Notes: generated from the letters alone by a model not told the origin. DNA of 64,000 nt from Labrenzia sp. PHM005 (GCF_006517275.1 NZ_CP041191.1:1110501-1174500), one strand, 5' to 3'. Shown: positions 46,637 through 57,504, counted from the stretch's first letter. Made by a program: numbers and translations.

Positions 46637-47686
46637 GTGTCTTCCGATACGCCTATCAAAGAAAAATCGTCGAAAAGAAAATACCTCCTGCTTCTCGCTG
46701 CCATATTCGTGGTGGCCGCCGGCTGGTCCGGCGCCTGGGCCTATGGCCGGTCGGTGCTGGCCAGTCAGATTGACCGACAACTCGCACAAATTTCCGACTT
46801 GGGCACAGAGGTCAATTGCCGCGATCTTGATATCGGCGGTTATCCGTTTCGCTACGAGATCTACTGCAAGGACCTGCGTGCCGCCGACCTGTCAGGGGCG
46901 GAGAGCACCGTTGCGGGTCTGAATGCAGTCGCACTGGTCTATAATCCCTGGCACGTTATTTTGGAGGCTAAAACTCCTGCAGCCGTAAGCGTGCCTTTAA
47001 AAGGGGTTGCCGGAGAGCTCTCCTGGAAAACGGCGTGGGCCAGCGCCAAATATTCAATGGACTCCTTGGGTGATGTCGACGTCGTTCTGACTCAGCCGGA
47101 ACTTAATATCCAGAACCCCCTGGCCTCAGGACGAGCGGGCTCGGCCAAGGTTGAACTTCATTTGCGCGCATCACCCGATGAAACAGGTGCTGTCGACGGG
47201 TTTGTGTCGATTGATGGTCTGACATCAGAGCTGATGCCGTCCCTGGCAAGCCCGGTAGACACGCGGTTTCATGTGCGGGTCAAGGACGCTGCGCCGTTGC
47301 TTGCGGGCGCTGACTTGCGCTGGATTATTCAGGAAAAGGGGGGCGAACTGCCGGTTCGTCTGGAACTGGCGGAAATAGCCATGGGCATGAGCCGTTTTGG
47401 TGCAAGCGGTGACCTGACCGTTAACGATGCCGGGGCCTTGTCAGGTACCCTTACGCTGACCCTTGTTCAGCCCGATGGGTTTCTTAAGACCATCCAGCCG
47501 TTGTTCCCTGTCGGCAGCAATGAATTCAGCATTCTGGAAAGCCTGCTGACCAGTCTTAAACCAACAGGAACTGACCATCGCGGCGACCCGGCAATCGAAT
47601 TCCTGCTTATCCTTGATCATGGTCTGATGCGCGTGGGTTTCATCACGCTTGGCCGGATCCCACCATTGTTTCAAGCGGGATCCTGA
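46637..47686 (+). CDS. DUF2125 family membrane-anchored protein
   Basis: About 349 residues beginning with GTG at 46637, with GGAG eight bases upstream. An N-terminal helix (YLLLLAAIFVVAAGWSGAW) anchors a large periplasmic beta-rich domain. DLDIGGYPFRYEIYCKDL is the family signature. Function unknown. Confidence 0.85.
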   Translation: MSSDTPIKEKSSKRKYLLLLAAIFVVAAGWSGAWAYGRSVLASQIDRQLAQISDLGTEVNCRDLDIGGYPFRYEIYCKDLRAADLSGAESTVAGLNAVALVYNPWHVILEAKTPAAVSVPLKGVAGELSWKTAWASAKYSMDSLGDVDVVLTQPELNIQNPLASGRAGSAKVELHLRASPDETGAVDGFVSIDGLTSELMPSLASPVDTRFHVRVKDAAPLLAGADLRWIIQEKGGELPVRLELAEIAMGMSRFGASGDLTVNDAGALSGTLTLTLVQPDGFLKTIQPLFPVGSNEFSILESLLTSLKPTGTDHRGDPAIEFLLILDHGLMRVGFITLGRIPPLFQAGS

Positions 47687-47706
47687 GCTACGGGCTGCGA
47701 AAACGC

Positions 47707-48168
47707 TCAGTCGCCGGCAATCCGGTCGATCGGAATGACATAGCTCTTGCGATGGTCCGGTTCGGCGATCTTTTCATAAAGCGCCACTGCCGGGGTATTC
47801 TTGCCAGGGACGATCCAGCGCAGGTGCAGCCAACCCCGTTTTTGACCTTCCGCGACCAGAGTCTCGATCAGCTTCCGGCCGGTGCCTTTGTTACGATGGT
47901 CGGGATGGACATAAATGTCATCGAGCTGGCCGATACGAAGCCCAGTAATCAGTTCTGGCAAATCGAAATAGACGGCAAAACCGATCAGTTTGTCGCCTTC
48001 AAATGCACCAAGCACCTCTGCGGTTTTGTCGCCAAGGATCCGTTCAGCGTAATAGTCGTCTGGCCGGCGCGGCGCGCCGCGGACCAGCGCCTGTGCGTTT
48101 TCGGCAATGAGCGGGGCCAGCTGATGGGCGTCATCCAGCCCGAGAGCCTTGATATCCGTCTTGCTCAT
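47707..48168 (-). CDS. GNAT family N-acetyltransferase
   Basis: About 153 residues with a full GNAT core: LGAFEGDKLIGFAVYF, QLDDIYVHPDHRNKGTGRKLIETL (acetyl-CoA loop HRNKGTG) and NTPAVALYEKIA. The ATG at 48168 follows GGAGATTTC. The PRRPDDYYAERIL insert near the N-terminus is common in diamine and amino-acid acetyltransferase-like members. Substrate not known. Confidence 0.88.
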   Translation of the reverse strand: MSKTDIKALGLDDAHQLAPLIAENAQALVRGAPRRPDDYYAERILGDKTAEVLGAFEGDKLIGFAVYFDLPELITGLRIGQLDDIYVHPDHRNKGTGRKLIETLVAEGQKRGWLHLRWIVPGKNTPAVALYEKIAEPDHRKSYVIPIDRIAGD

Positions 48169-48320
48169 GAAATCTCCGGGAATGAGGGAACAGAAGAGAT
48201 GCCCAACATGTCCCAAAAGGCGATCCCTGATCAAGGACATGAATCAAATTCTCCGAAAGGACTTCAGAAGTCTGCCCAAACGTGCCATCACGCCAAGGAT
48301 TGGAAGGATGGATTATTCGC

Positions 48321-49220
48321 ATGATCAGTGACAATCGGGTTCGGGCGACGGTAATTGGACTAAGCGCGGTGTTGATGTGGGCAACCCTCGGTCTGTTTGG
48401 TGCTGGGTCTGGCGAGGTGCCGCCATTTCTGCTGAACGCCTTGTGTTTTGGTATTTCCGGTATTTTGGCATTAATCTTGGTGACCGCGACTGGAAAACTG
48501 GAGCGGCTCAAGCAGCCGCCAAAAATCTGGGCATTTGGTACTTTGGGCCTGTTCGGCTTTCACTTTTTTTATTTCACAGCCATCCGGAATGCGCCCCCAG
48601 TTGACGCCAATCTGATCAACTACACCTGGCCACTGCTGATTGTGGTGTTTTCTGCCTTTCTGCCGGGTGAGCATCTGCGCGTTCATCATGTTATCGGAAC
48701 AATTTTGGGTCTGGCCGGTGCCGCCCTTTTGATCACCGGCGGAGACGGGATCAGTTTTTCCGGTGGTTCGGCGCTTGGATATGGAGCCGCCGTCCTATCT
48801 TCGCTGTTCTGGTCCAGTTATTCGGTGCTCTCCCGCCGCCTCGGACAGGTGCCGACCGAAGCAGTTGCAGGCTTTTGTGTCATGACCTCACTTCTGTCGG
48901 TGCTCTGCCACCTTATTTGGGAAGAGACGATCTGGCCGCAAAACATCCTGGAATGGGGATCGGTGATTGCCTTGGCTCTGTTCCCTGTCGGTCTTGCGTT
49001 TTTCACCTGGGACATCGGCGTCAAACGCGGCGACATTCAGGTTCTCGGCGCGGCTGCTTATTCCGCTCCGCTGTTGTCGACCTTGCTTCTGATCGCCTTC
49101 GGATTTGGTGCTTTGACCCTGCCGGTTATCATAGCCTGCCTGGCCATCACACTGGGCGCGGTCATTGCCGCCAAGGACATGCTGTTCAAAAAGACTGCTG
49201 CCGGTAACGCTGCGGAGTGA
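48321..49220 (+). CDS. EamA/DMT family transporter
   Basis: About 299 residues with ten predicted membrane helices in two EamA repeats (SAVLMWATLGLFG; SSLFWSSYSVLSRRLG at the start of the second). It resembles exporters of aromatic or other amino acids (YddG-type) by the NYTWPLLIVVFSAFLPGE segment. The substrate is an inference. The ATG at 48321 is preferred to a longer frame. Confidence 0.88.
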   Translation: MISDNRVRATVIGLSAVLMWATLGLFGAGSGEVPPFLLNALCFGISGILALILVTATGKLERLKQPPKIWAFGTLGLFGFHFFYFTAIRNAPPVDANLINYTWPLLIVVFSAFLPGEHLRVHHVIGTILGLAGAALLITGGDGISFSGGSALGYGAAVLSSLFWSSYSVLSRRLGQVPTEAVAGFCVMTSLLSVLCHLIWEETIWPQNILEWGSVIALALFPVGLAFFTWDIGVKRGDIQVLGAAAYSAPLLSTLLLIAFGFGALTLPVIIACLAITLGAVIAAKDMLFKKTAAGNAAE

Positions 49221-49295
49221 TCCAAAAGGCGAGTGGATTCCTTCTCAGCTTGCCGTTAGCGTGCTGCACAGCAACAAAAACCACGGACGCCTTTC

Positions 49296-50180
49296 ATGAG
49301 TGAGACCTTCAAACCCCGCCGTTCTGCCCTTTACATGCCCGGCTCAAACGCTCGCGCGCTGGAAAAAGCCAAAACGCTGGATGTCGATTGCCTGCTTCTG
49401 GACCTGGAAGATGCCGTGGCACCCGATGCAAAGGAAACAGCCCGCCAACAGATCGTGACTGCCGTTTCAGAAGGCGGGTATGGCCAACGCGAAGTTGTTA
49501 TCCGCATCAACGGATTGGACACCGCTTGGGGTGAAGACGATCTCAAAGCCTCAGTGAAAGCCAATCCGGATGCGATCCTGGTCCCTAAAGTCAATTCACC
49601 TGCTGATCTTCAAAAAGTGGCTCACCTCTTGTCCATGCATGGGGCTTCCAACTCCATCAAGCTGTGGGCGATGATGGAAACCCCAGAAGCCATGCTGAAT
49701 GTCGCTGCCATTGGCGCTTGCGGTAGAGACCCGGAAGTGCGCCTGTCCTGTTTTGTCATGGGCACAAACGATCTGGCCAAGGAAACCCGCGCGGCTCTGG
49801 TGCCTGGCCGGGCGGTGATGATGCCGTGGCTGATGACCTGTCTGGCTGCGGCCCGGGCAGGCGGCATCGACATTCTGGATGGTGTCTACAACGCCTTTCA
49901 GGATGAAGAAGGGTTTGCTTCCGAATGTGCGCAAGGCGCGGAGATGGGCATGGATGGCAAGACCTTGATCCACCCAAAACAAATCGCGGCCTGTCATGCT
50001 GCCTTCAGTCCATCGGAAGAGGAAGTTGCCTGGGCGCGCAAGATCAACGATCTCTTTGATCAGCCGGAAAATGCCTCCAAAGGCGCAATTCAGGTGGACG
50101 GCAAGATGGTTGAACGGCTACATGCGGACATGGGTAAGCGGGTGATTGCCATCGCTGACGCGATTGCCGCCCGCGCGTAA
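49296..50180 (+). CDS. CitE-like HpcH/HpaI lyase (malyl-CoA/citramalyl-CoA lyase type)
   Basis: 294 residues (RRSALYMPGSNARALEKAKTL; LLLDLEDAVAPDAKE with the metal-binding acids; AMMETPEAMLN; VMGTNDLAKETRA; KTLIHPKQIAACH). The fold is a TIM barrel that cleaves or forms acyl-CoA C-C bonds with magnesium. The exact substrate (malyl-CoA or citramalyl-CoA) is not determinable here. Confidence 0.9.
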   Translation: MSETFKPRRSALYMPGSNARALEKAKTLDVDCLLLDLEDAVAPDAKETARQQIVTAVSEGGYGQREVVIRINGLDTAWGEDDLKASVKANPDAILVPKVNSPADLQKVAHLLSMHGASNSIKLWAMMETPEAMLNVAAIGACGRDPEVRLSCFVMGTNDLAKETRAALVPGRAVMMPWLMTCLAAARAGGIDILDGVYNAFQDEEGFASECAQGAEMGMDGKTLIHPKQIAACHAAFSPSEEEVAWARKINDLFDQPENASKGAIQVDGKMVERLHADMGKRVIAIADAIAARA

Positions 50181-50197
50181 AAAACAGAGAGACAGCC

Positions 50198-50401
50198 ATG
50201 AAATTGTACCGCTTCATCACCAATGTCGACAGCAGCGAATTCTGCCACCGGGTTACCGAAGCGCTTAATAAGGGCTGGGAGCTCAGCGGTTCGCCGTCGC
50301 TCACCTATGACGCGACCAAGAGTGAAACAATCTGTGGTCAGGCGGTGACCAAGGAAGTGGACGGCGATTATTCGCGGGACATCAAACTCGGCGATTACTG
50401 A
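50198..50401 (+). CDS. DUF1737 small protein
   Basis: 67 residues (MKLYRFITNVDSSEFCHRVTEALNKGWEL), a short cytoplasmic family of unknown function. Seventeen bases after the CitE-like gene, so cotranscribed. Its 3' end overlaps the convergent ATP-grasp gene by seven bases. Confidence 0.85.
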   Translation: MKLYRFITNVDSSEFCHRVTEALNKGWELSGSPSLTYDATKSETICGQAVTKEVDGDYSRDIKLGDY

Positions 50402-51402
50402 GAATTATGGCCAGTGAGCGCGTCGAAGACGCGCTCATAGACTTCGATAACTTGCTGCAGTTCTGTTTCGCCCTGAGCTGCATAGCGGTTGAGGCCTGGC
50501 GCAGCGTTCACTTCCAGAACGGCGTAAGACCCGCCAGTCTGTTCCGGGGTCTCCGAGATCAGGTCAATGCCCGCATATCTGTGGCCGAGCGCCTTGCAGA
50601 TGGCAATTGCCGTTGCTTTCAGATCGTCGGAGATCTGATCTGTCACGTCGTGCGCAATTGCCCCTGCCGATAGGTTTTTGTTGGGCAGCAGTTCGACCGT
50701 CTGTCCCTCCTCTGGGATTGAGGCCGGGCCAAGGCCTTGCCGGGTCAGCTCTGGTTCTACTCTGGGGTCGCGGAAGTTGATGCCTGTTATGCTGAAGGCC
50801 AGTTCCTCAACTGATCGCTCACCATCGCCTGTGACATGCACGGGCTGACGGTGAAGTGCCAAAAGAACCTCGCCGTCCAGAACCAGAATACGAAGATCTG
50901 AACCTGGGATTGCCTTTTGAACCAAAAGGGACGAATGGCGCATAAGAAGATCGGTGAGGGCGCGTTCCAGATTGGCGCGCGCATCCAGGCGCACCACATC
51001 TTCGCCTTCCTGACCGCTGTTCGGTTTGACAAACACCGGATAGCCTGTGTTTTCAGCAAATTGCAGTGCATCTTCGGCAGAATGCATATGCTCTGCTATC
51101 TCCGGCTTTTGCACCCGTAATCCGGCGAGAACATCAAAGGCATGGATGAGCAGGCTGTCAGGAACGGAATATCCGTCCCGTTTCAGGAAACCAAGTGTGT
51201 AGGCTTTATCGTCTGCGATTTCTGCTGCACCGAGCGGGTTTAGGTCGAAATGACTGCCACGGAAAAACCGCCGGGTGCCATCTTCAAGCTGGATAAATCC
51301 GGCCTGGCCGGAGCTCTCGTCACAAATGAGCGGCAAGCCGTGCCGGGCGCAATAACCGGCAAGTATCCTCTGCACAAGAGGTCGGGGCGTCGCCTTTTCC
51401 AT
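50395..51402 (-). CDS. ATP-grasp protein related to the cyanophycin synthetase ATP-grasp domain
   Basis: About 335 residues. ATP-grasp motifs: GYPVFVKPNSGQEGEDVV, LVQKAIPGSDLRILVLDGEVL, RQPVHVTGDGERSVEEL, NLSAGAIAHDVTD and AVLEVNAAPGLNRY. This order matches the ATP-grasp part of cyanophycin synthetase and of GshF-type enzymes, but no Mur-ligase-like domain is attached. It should form an amide bond with ATP; substrates unknown. The ATG at 51402 is chosen because earlier starts overlap lolA. The ribosome-binding site is weak. Confidence 0.8.
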   Translation of the reverse strand: MEKATPRPLVQRILAGYCARHGLPLICDESSGQAGFIQLEDGTRRFFRGSHFDLNPLGAAEIADDKAYTLGFLKRDGYSVPDSLLIHAFDVLAGLRVQKPEIAEHMHSAEDALQFAENTGYPVFVKPNSGQEGEDVVRLDARANLERALTDLLMRHSSLLVQKAIPGSDLRILVLDGEVLLALHRQPVHVTGDGERSVEELAFSITGINFRDPRVEPELTRQGLGPASIPEEGQTVELLPNKNLSAGAIAHDVTDQISDDLKATAIAICKALGHRYAGIDLISETPEQTGGSYAVLEVNAAPGLNRYAAQGETELQQVIEVYERVFDALTGHNSQ

Positions 51403-51421
51403 CGTTTGACACGGCCGTTTC

Positions 51422-52069
51422 TCAGTTTCGCGATTGCCGTGAATTTGCCAGATAATCGATTTTGAAGAGGTCCGGATTTGTCGGGCCATTCGAGACGACA
51501 TTGTAGACGGCAACGGAGGTATCGTACCCCTGCTGATCGGTCACTGTCCATTGCTTAAGCGCATAGTCGTTGGCGTCGAAAATCAGGGTCAAAGTGCCCG
51601 AATTGAACTTTGTCTTGTCGAAGATCGTCACCGTGACCAGATCTTCTTCTACCATCACATTGGTGACATTGGTGTCTTTTTGCAGATCAATCGTATCCGA
51701 CAATAGGAAACGCAGCGGCGTTTGACCCAATGGCCAGATGTCCTGGGTGTTCAGTTTGCGGTCGCGTACGGACACAGATTTGCCATCGGCGACAATGTCG
51801 AGCACGGAGGGTTTGTTGTAGTAAAACCGTACCTTTCCCGGACGCGCCATATAAAACTTGCCATCGGACTGACTGCCATCCGGGCCAAACTGGATGAAGT
51901 CCCCGTGCATGGTCTTCACCGAGTTGAAATAGGAATTGAGGTCCTGAAGCGTCTTTTCTTCAGTTTCACTCAGTGCAACAGCAGGCCCCGCAACTGAGAT
52001 GGCCAGAACCAGTGCCATGACTGGCCGGCCAATGAACTTGCCAAGGCGGGAAGCGAAGTGTGTCAGCAT
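51422..52069 (-). CDS. lolA: Outer-membrane lipoprotein carrier protein LolA
   Basis: 215 residues. A signal peptide (VMALVLAISVAGPAVA) precedes the LolA beta-barrel domain (LNSYFNSVKTMHGDFIQF; GKFYMARPGKVRFYY; TLIFDANDYALKQWTVTDQQG). A periplasmic shuttle for lipoproteins. Eighty-five bases downstream of ftsK and probably read in the same direction from its own or the ftsK promoter. Confidence 0.92.
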   Translation of the reverse strand: MLTHFASRLGKFIGRPVMALVLAISVAGPAVALSETEEKTLQDLNSYFNSVKTMHGDFIQFGPDGSQSDGKFYMARPGKVRFYYNKPSVLDIVADGKSVSVRDRKLNTQDIWPLGQTPLRFLLSDTIDLQKDTNVTNVMVEEDLVTVTIFDKTKFNSGTLTLIFDANDYALKQWTVTDQQGYDTSVAVYNVVSNGPTNPDLFKIDYLANSRQSRN

Positions 52070-52154
52070 AATTGAGTGTCCTAAAACGGTGCCGGTACCT
52101 GAGCGTTAGACCGTAAATAGAAAATGTCTATGGCAAAGCTTGGGCGCAAGAGGG

Positions 52155-54926
52155 TCAGAAATCCTCATCAAGGCCGTTTTGCACCAGTATTTCACGTTTA
52201 CCCGCATGATTTGCCGCGCTGATCAGACCTTCCTGCTCCATGCGCTCGATTAACGAGGCGGCGCGGTTGTAGCCGATCGACAGACGCCGCTGGATGTAGG
52301 AGGTCGATGCTTTCTTGTCTTTAAGAACGATCGCGACCGCCTTGTCGTAAAGATCATTGCCATCTCCGCCACCGGACGGAGCGCCGTCATAAGGACTTTC
52401 GGCTTCCTCGTCCTCTTCGGTCACTGCTTCCAGATACTGCGGTGTGCCCTGAACCTTGAGGTGTTTGACGATTTCTTCAACCTCGTCGTCTGAGACAAAC
52501 GGACCGTGGACACGCTGGATCCGGCCGCCACCGGCCATAAACAGCATATCACCCATGCCGAGCAGCTGTTCGGCGCCCATTTCGCCCAAGATTGTGCGGC
52601 TGTCGATCTTCGACGTCACCTGGAAGGAAATACGGGTCGGGAAGTTCGCCTTAATCGTACCGGTGATGACATCCACGGATGGACGTTGGGTTGCCATGAT
52701 CAAGTGGATGCCGGCGGCACGGGCCATCTGTGCCAGGCGCTGGATCGCGCCTTCAATGTCTTTACCGGCCACCATCATCAGGTCGGCCATCTCGTCGACG
52801 ATGACGACGATATACGGCATGGTTTCCAGAGGCAGCTGTTCTTCTTCGTAGATCGGCTCCCCGGTATCCCGGTCAAAGCCCGTCTGCACGGTCCTTGTGA
52901 AGCTTTCGCCCTTCTCCAGCGCCTGCTTGATCCGGGTGTTGTAGCCGTCGATGTTGCGGACACCCATCTTGGACATCTTCTTGTAGCGGTCCTCCATCTC
53001 GCGGACGGTCCACTTCAAGGCGACAACAGCTTTTTTCGGATCGGTAACAACCGGGGTCAGAAGATGCGGAATGCCGTCATAGATCGACAGTTCCAGCATT
53101 TTCGGATCGATCATTATCATTTTGCACTGGTCCGGCGTCAGCCGGTAAAGCAGCGACAAGATCATGGTGTTAATGGCAACCGATTTACCCGAACCCGTGG
53201 TACCGGCAACGAGCAAGTGCGGCATGCGGGCGAGGTCCGCAACAACACCTTCGCCATTGATCGTCTTGCCAAGGCCGAGCGCCAGTTTGGACTTTGATTT
53301 CTCAAAGTCCTGAGAGGCCAGCATTTCCCGCAAATACACTGTTTCACGGCGGGCATTCGGCAGTTCGATGCCAATGGCATTCTTGCCCGGGATCACGGCA
53401 ACACGGGCGGAAATCGCGCTCATGGAGCGTGCGATATCGTCAGCAAGGCCAATGACGCGGGACGACTTGATGCCCGGCGCCGGTTCCAGCTCATAAAGCG
53501 TGACCACAGGGCCCGGGCGCACTTCGATGATCTCGCCGCGAACGCCAAAATCCTCTAGAACGCCTTCCAGAATGCGGGCGTTTTGCTCCAGCGCATCAGC
53601 TGAGAGACCCGGAACTTTGCCACCTGCTTTGGCTTCGGCCAGAAGGCGCAATGGTGGCAGTTCATAGTCTTCCGGTGCGCCTAAGAAGGACGGCTGTGCC
53701 TCTTCCATCGCGCGCTTGCTTTGCTTCGGCTTCGGCGCTGGCGGAATTACCCGCCCTGTCTGCATTTGTTGCGGAGCCGACCGGGCAGACGCGGCCGGAG
53801 CAGGCTCCGGAGAGGCAATGCCGACCGGCATCGCGATGTCGCCAGGCAGAGGCTCACCAGAAACGGGCCCCTTGTCGATCAGGAACTCGTCCGGAGCAAA
53901 CCCTTCACCTTCTTCGTCAAATGGGTCCTGGAGGTCATGCTCGCCCGAATCCTGAAGGTCTCCGCGTTCATAGAATTCATCCAGCCCGTCATCGTCCTCC
54001 GGCATCAAACGCCCGGCAAGTGCCCGGCGGAAGGATTTCAGGCGATTTTTCTGAGCGGGTTCTTCCGGCGCGTAGTCTTCATCTTCAACAACACCATCCC
54101 AGTGCTGATCATCATCATCGTAGACAGGTGCCCGTTTGAATCCGGCCATCCGGCGAACTTGGGTGGCTGCCAGCAGACCGAGATGGCTTGCATGACCGGC
54201 AACGGCGGTCGCCATCAGGCTGAGGCGGCTTTCACCGTCCTCGTCATCGTCGAGGCCGAGTTCTTCTTCTACCGATTTGCCGTGTCCGCTTGGCGCCCGG
54301 CGTGGTTCGACCGGTTCAACAGGTGCGCCGGCCCGGCCAAGCCATCCGGCTGAGGCAAGCAGGAGAAGCCCGGCCGGAACGCCGAGCCCCAAACCGCCAA
54401 TTATGGTGGCAGCGCCGCTGGTTAGATTGCTGGTCAAAACAGCAGGAACGCTGTGGATCATGTCGCCCAGAAAACCGCCGAGGCCTGTTGGCAGTGGCCA
54501 GCTTTGCGGAACCGGCAGTGCGGCAAGTGCGCCTCCCGCCAGAGCAGACCCAAGAACCCAATACAAAAGCCGCTTACGGCCAATGCCGAGGGTGTGCCCG
54601 GTCAGGAGCCGCCAGCCCCAGAGAACCAGCGGAATGAGAAAGACGGCCGTGGCAAGGCCAATCGTCTGCATCAAGACGTCGGCGACAATCGCGCCAGGAG
54701 CGCCAAGCGCATTGCGGACCGGTCCGCCGGTGGCATGGTTGAAGCTTGGGTCGTTGACAGACCAGGTGGCAAGGGCGGCGGCCAGAGCTGCGGTGAGCGC
54801 GATGACGCCGAGACCGGCCGCTCCTGTCAGATTGCGGCGCAAAAAGCGTTTGGCCGGACTTTCTGTATCCAGCAGATCAGCCGCGGAGCGGCGATTGGTC
54901 CCACGAACAGCACTGGCCCGTCTCAT
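52155..54926 (-). CDS. ftsK: DNA translocase FtsK
   Basis: 923 residues. About four N-terminal membrane helices (residues 30-195), an acidic/Pro-rich linker (to about 430), then the motor: Walker [17 protein letters not shown], Walker [15 protein letters not shown], and [13 protein letters not shown]. The C-terminal winged-helix gamma domain ([24 protein letters not shown]) binds KOPS-like DNA. It pumps DNA at the septum for dimer resolution. The start overlaps the upstream aminotransferase by four bases. Confidence 0.96.
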   Translation of the reverse strand: MRRASAVRGTNRRSAADLLDTESPAKRFLRRNLTGAAGLGVIALTAALAAALATWSVNDPSFNHATGGPVRNALGAPGAIVADVLMQTIGLATAVFLIPLVLWGWRLLTGHTLGIGRKRLLYWVLGSALAGGALAALPVPQSWPLPTGLGGFLGDMIHSVPAVLTSNLTSGAATIIGGLGLGVPAGLLLLASAGWLGRAGAPVEPVEPRRAPSGHGKSVEEELGLDDDEDGESRLSLMATAVAGHASHLGLLAATQVRRMAGFKRAPVYDDDDQHWDGVVEDEDYAPEEPAQKNRLKSFRRALAGRLMPEDDDGLDEFYERGDLQDSGEHDLQDPFDEEGEGFAPDEFLIDKGPVSGEPLPGDIAMPVGIASPEPAPAASARSAPQQMQTGRVIPPAPKPKQSKRAMEEAQPSFLGAPEDYELPPLRLLAEAKAGGKVPGLSADALEQNARILEGVLEDFGVRGEIIEVRPGPVVTLYELEPAPGIKSSRVIGLADDIARSMSAISARVAVIPGKNAIGIELPNARRETVYLREMLASQDFEKSKSKLALGLGKTINGEGVVADLARMPHLLVAGTTGSGKSVAINTMILSLLYRLTPDQCKMIMIDPKMLELSIYDGIPHLLTPVVTDPKKAVVALKWTVREMEDRYKKMSKMGVRNIDGYNTRIKQALEKGESFTRTVQTGFDRDTGEPIYEEEQLPLETMPYIVVIVDEMADLMMVAGKDIEGAIQRLAQMARAAGIHLIMATQRPSVDVITGTIKANFPTRISFQVTSKIDSRTILGEMGAEQLLGMGDMLFMAGGGRIQRVHGPFVSDDEVEEIVKHLKVQGTPQYLEAVTEEDEEAESPYDGAPSGGGDGNDLYDKAVAIVLKDKKASTSYIQRRLSIGYNRAASLIERMEQEGLISAANHAGKREILVQNGLDEDF

Positions 54927-56146
54927 GCCTTATCTCCCAACCAATTTGCCAATCGTTCAAGAGCGATTTCTGTTTGTGCGAGAGGTGCCACAAGTCCCGC
55001 GCGGATATAGTTGCGTCCCGGATTGCTGCCATCGGACTGATCGGATGCTAAATAGCTGCCCGGAAGCACTTTCACGCCGGTGTCGCGCCACAGAGATTGT
55101 GTGACCGAAACACCATCGCCCCATCTGGCGACATTGAGCCACAGGAAGAAACCGGCGTCTGCGGTCACTGGCCCCATGATCGGGCCAAGCAGACGCTCGG
55201 CCACTTCGTATTTCTCGTTGTAGAGCCTGCGGTTTTCTTCAACATGCGCTTCGTCGCGATAGGCACGGACGGCCACAGCTTGTGCCGGTAGCGGCACTTG
55301 CGGCGCGGCCAAACCGCGGAATTTTGCCCATTTTCTCAAGAAGACCGGATCACCCGCGGCAAATCCACAGCGCAGGCCTGCGAGATTGGACCGTTTCGAC
55401 AGCGAATTCAGGACTACAATGTTGGAAAAATCAGTGCCCATCGCATGAGCAGCTTCCAGAACACCCGGCGGCGGCGTGGACCGGTAGATCTCCGAATAAC
55501 ATTCATCGGCAAAGATGATGAAGCGGTGCTTGCGGGCTAAATCAATCAGTATCTGCCAATAGGCAAGCGTGGCAATAGATCCTTCCGGGTTGGTTGGCGA
55601 TGCGACGTAAAACGCCACTGTTCGATCCAGAAGATCCGGATCGAGACTATCCAGATCCGGCAGGAAGTGGTGTTCGCTGACGGCATCCAGAAGGATCGAT
55701 TCACCATCGGCGACATGAGCCGCGGCTGCATAGGTCTGGTAAAATGGATTCGGCAGGATCACGGCCGGATGGTCCAGGCCTTTGTCCAGCTGGTCGCGGG
55801 CGGCAATGGCGCCAAACGACAGGCCTTCACGCGAGCCGTTCAGGGGTAATACGCCAAATTCTGCGTCGATCTTTCCATCCAGGCCATATCGTTTGTCGAG
55901 CCAGCTTGCGATGGTTTCGCGGAACTCGGCCGTGCCATTGATCGGCGGATAACGGCGGAAATCAGCCATGTTTTCCGCCAGAACCTCAGCCGTAAAATCG
56001 GGAATCGGATGTTGCGGTTCGCCGATCGTCATCATGATCGGGTCGAAACCGGGTGTCTCCCCGGCGAGCAATTCGGCGAGGCGCTGAAATGGATTTGAGC
56101 CCGGCAGAGATGCGCCGCGCTGATAGGTGGTTTGGCTGGCAGTCAT
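54923..56146 (-). CDS. Class I/II PLP-dependent aminotransferase
   Basis: 407 residues. The PLP lysine lies in [41 protein letters not shown] and [13 protein letters not shown] support the fold-type I class. It resembles succinyldiaminopimelate aminotransferase (DapC-like) enzymes of the lysine/peptidoglycan pathway, but the substrate is not certain. Coupled to ftsK by an ATGA overlap. Confidence 0.85.
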   Translation of the reverse strand: MTASQTTYQRGASLPGSNPFQRLAELLAGETPGFDPIMMTIGEPQHPIPDFTAEVLAENMADFRRYPPINGTAEFRETIASWLDKRYGLDGKIDAEFGVLPLNGSREGLSFGAIAARDQLDKGLDHPAVILPNPFYQTYAAAAHVADGESILLDAVSEHHFLPDLDSLDPDLLDRTVAFYVASPTNPEGSIATLAYWQILIDLARKHRFIIFADECYSEIYRSTPPPGVLEAAHAMGTDFSNIVVLNSLSKRSNLAGLRCGFAAGDPVFLRKWAKFRGLAAPQVPLPAQAVAVRAYRDEAHVEENRRLYNEKYEVAERLLGPIMGPVTADAGFFLWLNVARWGDGVSVTQSLWRDTGVKVLPGSYLASDQSDGSNPGRNYIRAGLVAPLAQTEIALERLANWLGDKA

Positions 56147-56316
56147 AAAAGATCCGGCAGTCGTTACGCAGTACTTTTGCCAGACCCTATCCCGGTCTTG
56201 GTAAATCTCTTATTAACCAAGGGCGGCCATCTGCCGATCACGGATGGATTGCGAAGACATTTTCGAGCCACTAGGGTTCGGCAGCATAGAGACCTTAACG
56301 ACCAAGCAGGGCATCC

Positions 56317-56976
56317 ATGCGTTCAGAAAAAGACCCAATTTCCGTTGTCTGCTTCGGAGATTCGCTGACTTGGGGGTTTGTGCCCGGCAAAAAGTCCCGC
56401 TATGGCCATGACGTCCGGTGGACCCGGCTTCTGCAAAAGGAGCTGGGGCCGGAGTTCTATGTCATCGAAGACGGCGTCAACGGGCGCACAACTGTGTTCG
56501 AAGACCCGGTCCGGGGCGACAAGAACGGATTGGAGCATCTGAAAACAGTACGCAAAACGCATATGCCGATCGATATTCTGATCATCATGCTCGGCACCAA
56601 CGATCTGCAAGACCGGTTTCAAATGAGTGCGGATGCGATTGGTCTGGCGATGGGGCGGATCCTGTTTGCCGCAACCCAGCCGACCGATGATGTCGAAGGT
56701 CGTGCGCCAAAAGTTCTTCTGATGGCCCCGCCGCCGCTGGGTGATTTTACCGGCAAAGAATACGAAGGCATCTATTCCAATGCTCATGGCAGCGAACAGT
56801 CAAAGCGTCTGGCGGATGTGTACCGGCAACTGACTGAAACCTACGGCGTTGCCTTTTTTGATACGGGCTCCGTGGTGTCGGTCAGCAATGTGGATGCGGT
56901 GCATTTGGAGGCTGAACCGCAGAAGGATCTGGCTAAAGCGATTGCGAGTGAAGTGCGTTCACTTGTTTCCGCTTGA
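56317..56976 (+). CDS. SGNH/GDSL hydrolase (arylesterase-like)
   Basis: 219 residues without a signal peptide. Block I VVCFGDSLTWGFVPG carries the Ser, block III is IMLGTNDLQDRF, and block V VDAVHLEAEPQKDLAKAI carries the Asp-x-x-His pair. A cytoplasmic esterase or carbohydrate deacetylase with unknown substrate. Convergent with the next gene, only two bases apart. Confidence 0.9.
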   Translation: MRSEKDPISVVCFGDSLTWGFVPGKKSRYGHDVRWTRLLQKELGPEFYVIEDGVNGRTTVFEDPVRGDKNGLEHLKTVRKTHMPIDILIIMLGTNDLQDRFQMSADAIGLAMGRILFAATQPTDDVEGRAPKVLLMAPPPLGDFTGKEYEGIYSNAHGSEQSKRLADVYRQLTETYGVAFFDTGSVVSVSNVDAVHLEAEPQKDLAKAIASEVRSLVSA

Positions 56977-56978
56977 TT

Positions 56979-57494
56979 TCAGATTGGCAGCACTTCAAAT
57001 GCCTTGCGCAATCGTACCTTGACCGATCCCGCTGTTTCGGTCTGTTCCGCCCGTTTGAAAATTGCAAGCGCTTCTGTTTTGAATTCCGGAAACTGCTTGG
57101 CCAGGATGGAAAAGGCATAGTAGCCCCACGCTCGGATCAGCTTGGCATCGGAGATCATGGACTCTTTGATGAAAGCATAGAGCAGCCGTTTGACCGCTTC
57201 GGTCAGTTCAAGACGATCCAGATACTGCAGCACATGCAGCTTGGCTTCCCAATGGGACAGCGGCGCCAGATTGCAGAGATGTTGGCGCGTCAGATCTGCC
57301 GGGAGACTAAGTCCGCTTTCCAGGGAATGTTTCAGCAGCCAGGTGGCGGCGCGATCACAGGTTGGCTCGGAACTCAGCTGAACCAGTGAAGCTAACCAGT
57401 CGTCCGTATGCGTCGTGTCCGCATAAAGATCCAGAAGCGGTTGCGTGTTCTTGCCGTCCCACGCAGCCAATCTTGCTTTCAGATCATCAAACAT
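56979..57494 (-). CDS. Helical protein of unknown function
   Basis: 171 residues, predicted almost all-helical, with repeating amphipathic segments (AATWLLKHSLESGLSLPADL; WEAKLHVLQYLDRLELTEAV; KTEALAIFKRAEQTETAG) that suggest a HEAT-like solenoid. No signal peptide. It starts 10 bases after the SDHAF4-like gene and is likely cotranscribed with it. Confidence 0.7.
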   Translation of the reverse strand: MFDDLKARLAAWDGKNTQPLLDLYADTTHTDDWLASLVQLSSEPTCDRAATWLLKHSLESGLSLPADLTRQHLCNLAPLSHWEAKLHVLQYLDRLELTEAVKRLLYAFIKESMISDAKLIRAWGYYAFSILAKQFPEFKTEALAIFKRAEQTETAGSVKVRLRKAFEVLPI

Positions 57495-57504
57495 GCTGCG
57501 GGTC

